A DNA stretch of 64,000 nucleotides from Pleodorina starrii (Eukaryota > Chlorophyta > Chlorophyceae > Chlamydomonadales > Volvocaceae): NCBI GenBank assembly GCA_030267565.1, contig BRXU01000047.1, forward strand, positions 248,001 through 312,000. The letters are read 5' to 3'. The position numbers and the translations under genes were made by a program. Below, piece by piece: positions 1 to 11,673 of the stretch (position 1 is its first letter; each line of letters opens with the position of its first letter). Under the pieces are notes generated by a model. The model did not search any database, was not told the DNA's origin, and saw only the letters and a program-made list of their open reading frames with translations.

Positions 1-494
1 TATCCCACAACCGGAGATTGATGGCACGTTCCCGGGGGCGGGGGGCAACAACAACCACACCGCTCCAGTGAACAGTGACCCACCGGGCCACCGAGTCTCA
101 CGAGAGAGGCCACGCCCGCCAACGTGTGTACGACTTCGTGGTTCGTGACTGCCCGTGCAGAACGGACCAAGGTGGGCAGTGAGAGGTGGGAAAGCGCGTT
201 CGTTGCTCCGTGTGGCACCGTGTGGCCTGCGCGACTGGTCAAACGCGCGTCCAAACAGTCCCCAAACGTCCCCTCCGAAACTGGAACGATGTACGTGTGT
301 GGCCGCTGTGTCAGCGTACCGTCGGTATAGCCGTTGCTCCTGTTTATTTGCAAAGCCCACTTCTATTTATAACTTAATAAGCGATCCAATTTTTTGCGGG
401 GGGAGTGACCGAGTTTTCTCAGGATCGTTTTAGTTTTGCGAGCAGTTAGGGCCAACTGTTTGTTTGCGAACCCGCCCTCCTGTCAGCTCTGAAT
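1..494. other. No gene recognised
   Basis: Short overlapping open frames only, none with a protein motif or a believable splice structure. Nothing else identified. Confidence 0.5.
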
Positions 495-595
495 CCCCTG
501 GACGCCGCGCTGCTGGCCGATGCGCTGCGGCCCGCCTACGCGCTCCTCAACGCGCACCTGCCCGCACTGCAACCCCGCGAGGTCGCCGCCATCAT
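495..595 (+). pseudogene. 101-bp exact copy of part of the downstream OPR gene, first exon
   Basis: By eye this stretch is identical, base for base, to positions 7647-7747 inside exon 1 of the OPR gene that starts at 7285. It encodes the DAALLADALRPAYALL segment and stops within REVAAII. Neither flank continues the OPR reading frame, so it is an isolated gene fragment about 7 kb upstream of its source, in the same orientation. Complete identity suggests a very recent copy, gene conversion or an assembly artefact. Confidence 0.85.
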
Positions 596-920
596 TAGGT
601 CAGCTGAGGGCGCGCACAGCTTTCCCTTCCCCGCAGGGATAAGAGAGCGCGCCACTCTCTCACACTCTCAGGCATCCAACCTACCTACCCACCCACCTAC
701 CCCCTGCTGGGTTCTGGGTCCATTCGCTAACGCCGCCTCCTTCTCCGCTGCGAAATTCTCTTAATACCCCTTACGCAAGCTCCAGGGAGACCCAGCGCAT
801 GTGTCGCAGCACTGTGGACCGCCGCCATACGGTTTCCCTCCCTCCGTGCACCACACTCGCGCCCACACACGTATCCGGTATCTCGACACAAACCGCCCAC
901 CCGGCCGCGCGCGTGGCCAC
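596..920. other. Intergenic, 3' side of the ankyrin gene
   Basis: No gene seen. This should hold the 3' UTR of the minus-strand gene that ends at 921. A clear TGTAA polyadenylation signal was not found. Confidence 0.4.
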
Positions 921-3229
921 TCACTGCCCAGCCGCCGCCCCGCCCCCGGCCCCCCCTAACTGCATCTGGGCGTCAATCCAGGCCCGGACGGCGGCCGCCT
1001 CCGGGTCCCGTCGCTGTGCAGCCCGACTCCTGGCTTCCTCCCAGTCCACCGGACATCCCTCCTCCAGCAGCCAGCGGAGGGCCGCCAGGGGGCTGCAGCC
1101 CAGCAGGCCAGCGGGATCGGAAACTGACCACACAGCTTGGGTGAAGGCGCCGAAGCGGGTGGGGCCCCAGGGGCAGCCCAGCCGCCGCAGGCAGCGCAGA
1201 GTGGCCAGGTCGCCGTTGTGGCTGGCCAGGGCGTAGGCCTCACCCGTGGCTGCCCGGAGAGCACCGAGCGCCGGTCGATCCTACGGTAATAATAGGGAAG
1301 TGTAACACGGTAATCAAAAAGAGGCGGAGGAAAAGAAGGGGGGGGTGGGATGCCAGGTAAAGACCCTTCCGCCTTCGGCCAATCTGATACGGTACGGTAC
1401 TCTAGCCAGCTGCCCTCCCCCTCACACCCTCCCTCGCGAGTGTGTGGGCATGTGGGCGTGAGAGGCATTCGGACCCACCATCGCTCCCCACCCCACCCCA
1501 TACACACACACCATACACACACAACACACTCCAACCCCCCTCCGGCCTATACGTGGATAACCCCCCCCTCCACACACACACCCACACACCTCATACACAC
1601 ACGCTCGTGCCCCCCCCCACATACACGCTCGTGCAACCCCCTCACCTCCCTGGGGCAGCCCCAGCCCGCCAGCCGCTCCAGCAGCGCCACGTTGCCGCAC
1701 GACGCAGCCGCCGCCAAGGTGCGCTCGCCGCGGAAGGACCAGCCCTGCGCCCGCATCCACTCGAGCACCTCCACATGACCCCCCACTGCCGCCTCGTCCA
1801 TCAGCTCCTGAGCGAACGAAAAGAGCGCCGTCCTCCCGCCCCGCCCAGCCTCGGGCCCCACCAGCCACTGCAGCACGGCCAGGTGGCCCCCCCTCACAGC
1901 AGCGAGCACCGCTTCACGCCCCGCCACGTGCCACCCCCAGGCGGCCATCTGTCGCAGCAGCTCGAGGTGGCCCTCCTCCGCCGCCAGCTCCGCGGCTTTG
2001 AAGTCGCGCAGCTCGCCCGGGACCTGATGCCGCAGGGAGCGCAGCAGCTGCAGGTCGCCTGCACGGATGGCGGCCCCAACCGCCATCACCACCGCCATCA
2101 CCATGGCCTGGCCATCGCCTTGCGTCAGCTGCAGCAGCACCTGCACGCGCTCCACAACGTCTCCACACCGGGTGGTGATCCCCCTGCGGAGGAGGTCGGC
2201 CAGGTCCACATTGAAGTGCGCGAGCCGCACCCCCTGCTCCTGGTGCAGCCAGCGCACCTTGTCCCGCCAGTCGTGGGTGGGGCTGTTAAGCGCCGCGAGG
2301 AGGAGGAAGGGGTCGTCTGCCAGGTCACCGATCCGCAGGGGAGCCGGGTCGGGATCGCCGCCTCTGGTCGCCGATTGCTGCTGCAGGGTGGTATGCAGCC
2401 CCTGGAGTGCCCGCAGCTCAAAGCCGTGAACCGCGGCCGGCAGCAGCCACCATCTGGCAGCCTGGCTCCAGCTCCCTCTTCCGTCATTTGGGGGGAGCCG
2501 GGGCAGCAGCAGCAGCTGCAGCAGCCACTCGGTAAGGCCCACGTGACCACCCCGGGCGGCGTCGAGGAGCGCCTGCTCGTCAACAGTGACGCCATCGTCG
2601 GCCAGGAGCGCCTCACACAGCGCGCGGTGGCCCGCACCGGCGGCGGCAGCGAACGCCGCGCAGCCGACGACCCTGTGGCGATCGGGATCCTGCTCGTCCT
2701 GCTGCTGCTGACGAATCCGCGCCAGCAGCCACCGCACCACGGCGAGGTGGCCGCCGCGGGCAGCTGCCTCCGCCGCCTCCAGTTCGTTGCACGGACAGCC
2801 CTGGTCCTCCAGCCACCGGCACATGCGCATGTGGCCGCCGCCGGCTGCGCAGGTAAAGAGCCATGCGGCAAGGAAGCAGCCCGAAGCGGGCAGGGCGGTT
2901 TCCAGATTGGCCAGGCTGCCGCTGCCCGCCGTCAGTTCCAGAAGTCGCCGCCGCTGCTTGTACGGCATGTCGTGCCAAGCCTGCGAGCTGCCCCAGCGCC
3001 AGGCGAAGGCGTGAGGCGGCGAGGGCTCCGAAAGGCGGACCGCTCTCCTGTCGCGAAGCTGCTCCGCCACGGCCTTGTGAACCAGCCGCAGAGTGCAAGC
3101 GACCTCGTTTGGGGGCAGGAAGATGGCGATGTTGATCCAGACTTCCGGTGGCAAGTCGCTCCAGGGCCGCTGGGAAACGTCCCCGGCGGCAGCGGTCGCC
3201 GAAGCCGCCGAAGCCAAGGCCGAGGACAT
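921..3229 (-). CDS. F-box-like / ankyrin-repeat protein, 2 exons
   Basis: Model: complement of 921-1280 and 1646-3229, about 647 residues. The first ATG in frame is at 3229. The donor after PRE (GTGAGG) and the acceptor CCGTAG are both phase 0. Residues ~22-60 resemble an F-box (LPPEVWINIAIFLPP...). The rest is a chain of divergent ankyrin-like units, each with a G-H/N-hydrophobic core such as ARGGHLAVVRWLL, AARGGHVGLTEWLL, AEEGHLELLRQM and VRGGHLAVLQWL. Exon 2 adds two more (NGDLATLRCLRRLGCP; SPLAALRWLLEEGCP), so the intron sits between repeats. Such proteins usually act as binding adaptors, F-box forms as SCF ubiquitin-ligase substrate receptors; the substrate is unknown. The intron is rich in CA/GT simple repeat (about 1500-1625). 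A 608-residue open frame on the opposite strand (1442-3268) is a shadow. Confidence 0.85.
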
Positions 3230-5660
3230 GTCCTGGTTAGTTGTGGCTTCCAAACGTGGACTTACTGAACAATCGGGTCCTTTTGTATCTCTGCTGCAAA
3301 GCGGAATCAGATCTTTGTCAAGATTTATTTTGGTATCTTTGAACTGGCAATTTGCATCAGCGTTCCTTGAGTGGCTAAGAATGAATTAGGCGTGACAAGG
3401 AACGAGGATGACGGGAAGGTCTTCGACACCTCCTCTAGGACACCATCCCATTCCGAGGAGCGGCTGGAGACGCCCTTCACTTCGCGTTGTACTCTACCCG
3501 CCCGCGGCCGGTTAAAAAGATTATTCGGTACGGCAGAGCGTATCACGATTTGACACATCCAAGCGACCTGGCGAGGGCAGTAGCACTGAAGCTTATATGG
3601 AATTTGAATCTCTGTTGCGTGGGGGTGTTGGCCCTGTTCGTGGCTGCCTGGCTGGCTGGCTGCCCGGCGGAGTGACGACCAACCTTGATGGATACACTAT
3701 CAACGCGAATTAATAGCCCTTAATACTCGTAAGACTATATTAGAATCTTAAAAGCAATACTGCATGTATCAGTATGAAAGATGTTCGACTGAGTCCGTGG
3801 TCCGAGCAGGTCCGAGCCTGCACTCGCTCCAACGCATCCGGAACTTCTGTTCATTCCATATTGTACCGTTGTCGTCAATTTTAAATATTTACATGGCGGC
3901 GCTTAATCTTTCCGACATCCAAATAATTGCATAGCGAACATGTTTCCGCGACCACACCACAGTTCTGCCAGCCGGTCCGACGGCATATTACTAATACATT
4001 GAAATAACAAATATGGCAAGGGACAAACTATGAGTGGCAAAGTGGTTGTTGGACGCCAAGCCAACATGAACGTTTTGATGAGACCGTGGTCGCCTTCCTT
4101 TGTAATTTCACGGTTGGCACGGACACTGCATTGCAGAGTGCGCGGGGGGATGGGGGGTGTGGGGGGATGGGGGGCGGCAGCCCCCCGCCCCCCACCAGCG
4201 GGGGGGAGGGGGTCTGGGGGAGGGGGGGCAGCAGACCCCCTTCCCTCAGCCGGGCCCAACGCCTGGAAAACTATTATGCATACGACGCATCGTATTCAGT
4301 AATGCATTCATGCAACTCCATTCTCGCATCATTCTTGCCATCCCAGCACCATCTCCCCAACGACAACATCTACCAATCACACCGACCAACATTACAGGCG
4401 CCAGGGGCTAAGTTTCATAATACATGCATGCGCGTCCATCCCTGCTGCTGTGTGCTTGTGCAGCTCCACATGTGTGTCCGCAAACAAGGCCCCCGCACCG
4501 ACTCCCGCAGCCTGTGCGGCCCGTCCATCATGAGTGCCATGTACTTCAGTTCCATGAGGGGACCGGTAGTTCCGCGCTGCGACAGAGTCAGGTCGTGCTC
4601 ACGTGTCAGCCCAAGGCCCAATGCCCAGGTAGCAGTGACCCATGGGTCGGCCACCAGCCTTGCCGCCCCAGCTCTAGCCTGTGGCCTCCCGGCCCGGATT
4701 CTATTTTTGACGCAGATCGACCCGGAAGCAAAATGCAGCGGCGCCACCTCTTAACCCCTCCGCCCGAGCGCCCGAGCGCTGAGCACCCGAGCGCCAAGGG
4801 TCTAGATGTTCTACTGAACACTACCGGTAGACTCACAGAGTTGTGCGATCGTACCAACTACCAAGTAGCTGTTATCCAGCTCCTCTGTAATTAATAAACC
4901 CGGGCGCCACCCACCGCACACATCCGTCCGCCACCATAACATGTTCCCCGACTCGACATGATGACGCGCAACAGACAGAGCATTACGGGCTTACTGCTGT
5001 ACCAAGCGAGCGCCCACTGCACCTGCGATTGGCACCTGAGCTGCCAGACGACTCGCCCGCCCGCCCGCCCGGGGGAATGCAGCGCAGATTGCCACCAGCC
5101 AAGCACCGCACGCACCGCACGCGTTCTGCGCCTTGCCCCCCTTTCCCCCTTACTACCGTATCCACGCGTGCACACACACACACACACACACGCAACACAC
5201 AGCCCAGCTCGCCGTTTCTTCCTGGTACTTGAAATCGACCCTCGCGTCCAATGAACACCCGACGCACAAATATCATTGTCCACGTAAAACTGTTCGTTCC
5301 AGGGAACTCCAGCAAATACTGGCCCAGGAAAATCCTCTTCGTTCACGATGATGCGATTAGTAATATGCCATGATGATAAGCTCGATTGTGCCTGCAGGTC
5401 CAGAGCTAGGGCTCTTCCTGGAGCGACGTGTGGCTCGAATGCATCTTTCCCCTCCCCCTTTCCCTCCCCCTTCCCCTCCCCAAGGATGAATCGCTACATA
5501 CTCGGTGCATTAGGTACCCCCAGGACGAGGATGAGGACGTGCCCTTAAGCGGTCCGGGAAGCCAAAACAACTCCAGCAGGCATCAAGTGAAGCCGGGGTA
5601 GGGCGCCTGGGGCTAACAGCTACCGTGCCCAAGTAATTAATGAAGTACGGAATGTTCTGT
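3230..5660. other. Intergenic; G-rich palindromic tract and one possible exon
   Basis: No convincing gene. 4141-4250 is a G-run/C-run tract able to fold on itself. A minus-strand frame at 4415-4747 contains a non-repetitive stretch (GPLMELKYMALMMDGPH), followed by a GTGCGG that could be a donor; it could be an orphan exon but no family was recognised. 5171-5195 is a short CA microsatellite. 3325-3558 has a 77-residue minus-strand open frame just upstream of the ankyrin gene, with no motif. Confidence 0.35.
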
Positions 5661-6786
5661 TCATGCGCCCGTCAGCCTCCTGACGGTGCCGCCGCCAGCG
5701 CCGCACGCGGTCACGCAGGTGGTGGTGGTGGTGGCTGTGTAGCAGCCCCAGGCGTCGGCGCCGCTGCGCAGGCAGTCCGCGCACCGCTCCACTTATCGCT
5801 TATCGGTGCCCACTAAGGCTGCATTTGAAGATGGCCATCGAGCTTGTGGTAAGCCCCCTCATCCACCTTTCAGGCAGGCAGGCAGGCAGGCAGGCAGGTA
5901 GCTTATGCATGTGCGTGGCGCCTCTCATCTCACCTCGTAGCAGGCCCCGCAGTCCCAGGCGTTGCCTCCCCGCTTGGCGCAGTCGGCACACGCCCCCATG
6001 GCGGCCGCATCCGGGGACTTGGCCGCACAGATGAGGGAGCAGCCGCTGCCGCCGTTGGTCCCGGCGCAGCTCAGGCAGCCAAGCAACACGTCCTGGGGGG
6101 GGGGGGGAAGGGGGCGGGCGGGAAGGAAAGGGGGGGCGGTAAAGGGGGACCCGAAGTCGATCTCAGTTAGTCACGTGAAATGGTCATGTTGGGGTTTGTG
6201 CGTGTCAACACAGCGCAGCACAGCACAGCGCAGCGCAGGCGTCTAAAGCCGAGTCGCGGCCCCGGGTCTGCTTGCTGAATGCTGATGACAACAGCGGCAG
6301 TCAGTCAGTCCGCAACTTCGTGGGACGCCGCAGGAGGGGGCGAGTCCCGTGGGTGGTTGGGTGCGTGGCCTGGGACGTGCACACGCATTCCTTTCCTTCC
6401 TTCATCATCTTGTCTAGAAAGTAAGTGGATCGGTGGAAAGGTGGATGGGTGGATGGGTGAATTGAATCTGGAAGGGCCGAGACACCCTCCCCTGGAGTTC
6501 AGCTACCCACCGTGTTAGGCGCCGTGGCGAAGCCAGTTGTGACAGGCCCACGGGTCGGTGGCCGCCCCCGCGCACTGCTGGCAGGCAGCTCCAGGCCGGT
6601 TCCGAAGCGGCCAGCGGAGGCGGAGGTGAGGCGGCTGCACTCGGAGCATTTCCACTCCAGGGGCGGACAAACGGGGGCGGGAGAGGGCGGCGGGGAGGGC
6701 GGCGGGCTGGGCGCCGGGGGCTTCGGGCTGGAGGGCGGCGGCAACACCGCGGATGATTTTGCAAAGCTTTTATTTCGGCTGGCCAT
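5661..6786 (-). CDS. Small Cys-rich protein with CxxC...WxC repeats and a PPSP linker; possibly broken
   Basis: Three-exon model: complement of 5661-5786, 5934-6092 and 6511-6786, phase 0 throughout, about 186 residues. Exon 1 (ATG 6786) gives a Pro-rich PPPSPPPSPAP stretch, like hydroxyproline-rich wall proteins, then CPPLEWKCSEC. Exon 2 has GCLSCAGTNGGSGC and CADCAKRGGNAWDCGAC. Exon 3 has CADCLRSGADAWGC and ends at TGA 5661-5663. The repeated signature is C-x2-C-x5-8-W-x-C. In the last third of exon 1 the signature (CQQCAGAATDPWACHNW) lies in a different frame from the Pro-rich start, so either the exon is frameshifted or the model is incomplete. No signal peptide is visible at this ATG, so a 5' exon may be missing. 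Function unknown; an extracellular role is a guess from composition. Confidence 0.5.
5872..5899. repeat. GGCA microsatellite
   Basis: About seven tandem GGCA units within the last intron of the Cys-rich gene. Confidence 0.85.
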
Positions 6787-7284
6787 GGGAGGGCCACGCT
6801 AGCTGCCCAGCTAGCTGCTCGTTTGATCAGCGGCCCATGGGCCATCTGACATACGAACACACTACATAGAAGCTGATTTTGTTGACGCAAACCAAGTGAG
6901 ACTGAGGGCTCGTCCTTGAGGTTGTGGTGCAAGCCGCTGGATGGCGGTGACAGCTGAGATTTCCAGGCCATTGAGGTATTGTACGGCGGAACAACGGTGG
7001 GCGTTGGCATCCTCGGCCACCTCTGCGGGGCACTGCACCATAGCATCGAAGGATGAACATTTTAGGATTGATCTAAATTCTATTCCTGCGGCTGGCGAAA
7101 CATAGAGCAACGAAGCCTATTTCAGAAAGAGCAATGCGCCTAGCTTGTTACTGAATGAATCCTCCTCTGCCATCGTGCTAAGTGTTTCAAGATAGATATT
7201 AGTGGACTATAGGCTGACTTCGGTATCGCAATTCATTATTGCTTCAGTAGAAGGTGAATTGCAGAGCCTTGAAACGCTGCGGCT
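6787..7284. other. Divergent intergenic region
   Basis: Lies between the minus-strand Cys-rich gene and the plus-strand OPR gene, so it should hold the upstream regions of both. A minus-strand open frame at about 6862-7050 (beginning MVQCPAEVAEDANAHR) has mixed composition and could be a 5' exon, but no donor joins it to 6786. No core promoter element was recognised. Confidence 0.35.
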
Positions 7285-10200
7285 ATGCGCGCAAGCCTGT
7301 TGCCATGCTCCCAGGCACGACATGCGCCACAACATCATCACGAGCGCCTAGCTTGCAGTGAACGCCGCAGCGTAGCAGTACGGGCCGTTAGCGCCTCAAT
7401 CCACAATGCCTCACCGGCCGTCACCAGGCGCGCCTCAAAGTCGCCCCTAGCCACCCGACTCTCCAAATGTGCTGACCTCGCATCCATTCACGCGCTCCTC
7501 CTCGAGGAGGCGGGCCGGGCGCCCCAGGATGCCCCCGGTGTCGCCTCGGGCCCGGGCCGCACGCAGCTGGTGGCCGGCACGCGCCCCTCCGACGCCGTGG
7601 CCGCTTTCCGCCACCTCTCCGTCAGCTGGAGCAGCAGCGCGCAGGGCCCCCTGGACGCCGCGCTGCTGGCCGATGCGCTGCGGCCCGCCTACGCGCTCCT
7701 CAACGCGCACCTGCCCGCACTGCAACCCCGCGAGGTCGCCGCCATCATCACCTCCCTCGCGGGCCTCCGCAGCGCCAGCCCCGAGGTTCTGCGCCGCCTC
7801 GCCGACTCTCTCCTCCGCCGCCCCGCCGCCGCGGCGGCAGCCGCGGCACCGCCGCCGCCCTTGAACCCGACCTTCCCCGCGCCGCCGGAGGCGGCGGCGC
7901 CGGCAGCAGCAGCGCTGCCGGCGGCCGCGCAGTCTCCTCCCTCCCAGCCGCCTCCGGCGTCGTCCTCGGCGCCTGGTCTAACCCGGCTGACGGTTCCGGA
8001 GCTGGCGGCGGTGGTAGCGGCCCTGGCGGCATTCAATCTGCGGCCCGGCGACGCCTGGCTCGGGCTGGCCATGAGCAGCTTGCAGCTGGGCCTGCCGGGG
8101 CTGTCGGGTCCGCAGCTGACCGGGCTGCTGTGGGCGCTGGTGCAGCTGGGGGTGCGACCCACATCGCCCTGGCTGGCGCTCTACGAACAGGCGCTCAGTG
8201 ACTGCCTGGACAGACACATGGCGGCAGCTGCTGCTGCGGCGGCGGCGGCAAAGCAGCGGAGGAGGCCCCGTTCCGTGCAGCAGAGCAGAGCAGCGCCGCC
8301 AGCGGCGGAGGCATCCGCCGCTGCCGCTGATGGTGGTGGTGGTGGTAGTGGTGGTGGTGGTGGCGGCGGGCTGATGAGTTGTGAGGAGCTGGTCCGGGTG
8401 GTCAGCGCCGCAGCGGAGGTGGGGTTCCAGCCGGGGGAGCGGTGCCGGGGTCTGCTGCTGGGGTCGCTGGGCGGTGTGCTGGGGGCGATGCAGCCGCATG
8501 AGGTGGCGGGACTGGCCTGGGCGATGACGAGACTGGGCTGGAGGGTGGACGCGGCCTGGAGGGACACGTTCATGCAGGTGAGGAGGAGAGGTGGGGGGGT
8601 GAGGAGGGGATAAGGGGGTGAGGGGGGGACGGGGGTGAGGAGGGGAGGACGGGGGTGAGGAGGGGAGGAACGGGGACATGGCGGAGCGGGGAGGGAAGCG
8701 GTTGGTCCGCTGGGGGTGCTGGATACGGAGTGGTGGGGTGCGATACGGCATGATGCGCTGCATGACGGCTCCGAAGGGGCGGGGTCCGGGCTCCCGGGGC
8801 AGCAGCGTGGCGGAGAGTTAGTCCGCATCGGAGTGGGTTCCGTACCGCACCTGTACTGCACTGTGCCGTATTTGCATCTTGATTGCCTCACACTGCAAGC
8901 CCCGGGTCAATCGTCCGCGTGCCTCTCTCTCTCTCTCTCTCTTTTCTCTGTGGGGGTGTTTTTTCGCGAACAAAGAGACCCGCCCCTGTTCCTACTGCTG
9001 ATTGAGGGGACCCGGTCTCTTGCGACCCGGAACGCTGCTCCACACCCCCTCCTCCCCGGCGCCATCCTCACCCACCGGCGCCTTGGACCCCTCTCACCGC
9101 CGCCACCCCACTGCACCCACCCACTGTAACCCCCACATGTCGGCAGCGCAGCGCACCCCACCCCACCCCAGAGCAGCGCAGCTCGGCACTTCGCGCCCGC
9201 CTCGTCCGCCCACTGCCGTCCTTGTCTGTCCTCCCCGCCTCACCGCACAGCGCTTCTGATCCCTCTCTTCCCCCTCAGCTCCTCAACCCCCTCCCGCTCC
9301 CCCCTTGTCCGCCCTCCTCCTCTCCCCTCCCCTCTTCCCACCCCCCTCCCCCCTCCCCTCTCCCCCCCCCCCAGGTGACCTCCTCTCAGCTGCCCAAGCT
9401 CCGAGCCGCCGACCTGGCCCCCGTGTTGGCCTTCGTGGCGGGGGCGGGTCTGGCCCCCGACCGGGCCTGGCTGCGTCGCTGCCTGCAGGCCAGCAGCCAC
9501 CACCTGAACCAGGTCAGCCCCAGGGACCTGCCCTACCTGCTGATGGACCTCACACACCTGGACCCGCAACTCTTCAAGGACAGGAAAGGAAAGGCAGCCG
9601 CCGCCGCCGGGGCCGCCGCGGCCGCGGACGCGCCAGCAGCAGCGGAGATTGGGCCGCTGCAGGAGTCGGAGCCGGAGTCGGAGCCGGAGTCGGGGGCGTT
9701 GGCAGTGGAGGCGGGGGCGGGGGCGGTCCAGCAGGGCGGGGAGGCAGCCGGCGGGATGAGGGGTCGGGTGAAGGGCAAGGCCGGGGAGGAGGCGGAGGCG
9801 GAGGGGGAGCTGGAGGCGCTGGCGGCCTCGTGGCTGCGGCGCTACCTGCAGCTGTGCAGGGAGAAGCTGTCGAGGTTCACTGCCGCGGGTGTGGCGAGGA
9901 TGATGGTGGCGGTGGCGCGAGCGGGCGGGCGGCTGGACGACCGGTGGCTGCAGGCTGCGTGCGGTGAGTGCCGTACGGTACGGCAGCTTGATCCCTGCAT
10001 TCCCAAATTCCAGATGCCAAATTCAATGGCGGCCGCGGTGAGACAGCCCATGCATACATGGATGCGTGCGACTCCCCTACCGTACTCGTTCCGCCTGGGT
10101 CTAGGGCCCCTGGTGGTGCTTCTCCGTGTAGGACTGGTACCCCTCCTCAGGGTCTGATCTCACTCTTGATCGGCTGCCTCCTCCCGGCGGTTACATAGAT

Positions 10201-11673
10201 ACATACACACACTCCGTCGTCCCCTCCCGCGTCGCTCCGCTGCGGTGTCTTCTGTCTTCCCCGCCGCCCTGGCCCGCGCTCCTACCCCAGATGCCCCACC
10301 CCCCCCAGCCCCGCCACTTCCGGCCACCGCCACAGTCGTATCCCCAACCGCTCAGGGCCCTCGGGTCGGCTCGGGGCGGGCCAATGGCGCACTGCCTTCA
10401 TCCGGTTCGCCTCCCTCGCCTTCCTCCAGCTTCTTCACCCCTGCAACGACCCTCCCCCTGCCCACCCTCCCCCTATCACACCCGCCCCACCCACCTCTCC
10501 CACCTCTGCCCCTCAGCCGCCCTTGCCTCCAAGAGCGACGTGCTGGCCCCCACCGATATGGCGGACGCGCTCACCGCCCTCGCAGCCCTCCGCCGCCAGG
10601 CCCTGCAAACCACCCGGCGGGGGAGGCAGCCAGCAGAAACGGCCGCCGCCCCAGCACCAGCTGCACCCGCACCCGCACCGGCACCCGTGTGTGGCTCTCC
10701 CTCCGAGGGCCGCGCCTCGCGGGAGCAGCGGCAGCTTCTGGAGTCTCTGCTGGCGGGTGCCGCCACCAAGTTGTCGCTGCTGCCCGACGAGCGGCTGGTG
10801 GGGCTGGTGGCGGCGGTGGCGGAGCTGGAGCTGCTGCCACCCGGGGACAGGGGGAGGGGGACACAGACCCAGACCCAGCCCGTCTGGCTGACGGCGCTTC
10901 TGGACAAGACGCTGGTACGACTGGAGAGGAGCTGCGCGGTGGCGGCGTCGGCGGTGCCGTCCGCTGCGGCGCTGTCTCCCCGGCTGCTGTCGGAGTTGTT
11001 GGTGGCGGTGGCCAAGTTGGGGGTTGTCCCTCCGCGGCGGTGGGTGGGGGCGTTCCTGGAGGCGGCGGGGCGACAGATGGGCGGCTTCGACGCGGGTTGC
11101 CTGGCGGGGCTGATGTGGGGGCTGGTGGTGCTGCAGGTGCGGCCGCCCGCCCCCTGGACCCGGGCCCTCCTGGAGCGAGTCAACTGCTGCCTGGGGGAGG
11201 GCGAGGGGAAGAGCGACAGGGGGAGGGGGAGGGAGAGGGGGAGGGGGCATGGGCGGGCTGGTGGCGGTGTCAGCGCCAGTGCTCGTGTGGCGGGTCGGGA
11301 CCTGGCGCGGGCGTTGGCGTTGCTGGGGGCAGGGGACCAGGCGGGCGATCTGGGGGTGAGGGTACCGGGTGAGGAGGTTTCGGAGGCTCTGGGGCGTGCG
11401 GGTGTGGGTGTGGGTTTGCCGAGGCTGCTGCCGGCGGCGGCGGCGGCGGCGTCTGGAGGAGCGGCGGTGGAGGTGGAGGTGGAGGGTGGGGTGCGGAGGG
11501 CTGCCGCTGGATCCGGTGGGGAGGGGGAGGGAGAGGGGGAGGGCGGGCGGCGGGTGCGGCGGGCGAGGCGGCCGTACGGGTACCTGCCCCGCCGGCGCAG
11601 CGCTGCGTCGGCGCTCCTCCGTCGGACGCCACCGGGGGTCACCGCCTCGGTGGCCTCAGTGGCCTCGGGGTAA
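7285..11673 (+). CDS. OPR-repeat protein, TBC2-like, probably organellar
   Basis: Three exons: 7285-8577, 9375-9963 and 10517-11673, about 1012 residues; the phases match (0, then 1). It starts MRASLLPCSQARHAP, a basic, Ser/Ala-rich leader suited to chloroplast or mitochondrial import. The body has repeated helical units ending in degenerate PPPEW-like tags: LRPGDAWL, VRPTSPWL, WRVDAAW, LAPDRAWL, GRLDDRW, VVPPRRW and VRPPAPW. That spacing of P-x-x-W tags is the mark of the octotricopeptide family, which binds organellar mRNA; Chlamydomonas TBC2 (psbC translation) is the best-known example with PPPEW repeats. Low-complexity Ala/Gly/Pro linkers separate the blocks. No RAP domain is visible at the C-terminus. 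Family call firm; the exact RNA target cannot be read from sequence. 495-595 duplicates part of exon 1. Confidence 0.85.

Noticed and set aside
1442..3268. 608-residue open frame on the plus strand
   Set aside because: Antisense to the F-box/ankyrin gene; it reads as His/Gln/Pro-rich nonsense and exists because of high GC.
10476..11642. 388-residue minus-strand frame over the last OPR exon
   Set aside because: Pro/Ser/Ala-rich shadow; the plus strand has the PPPEW-like tags and phased splice sites.
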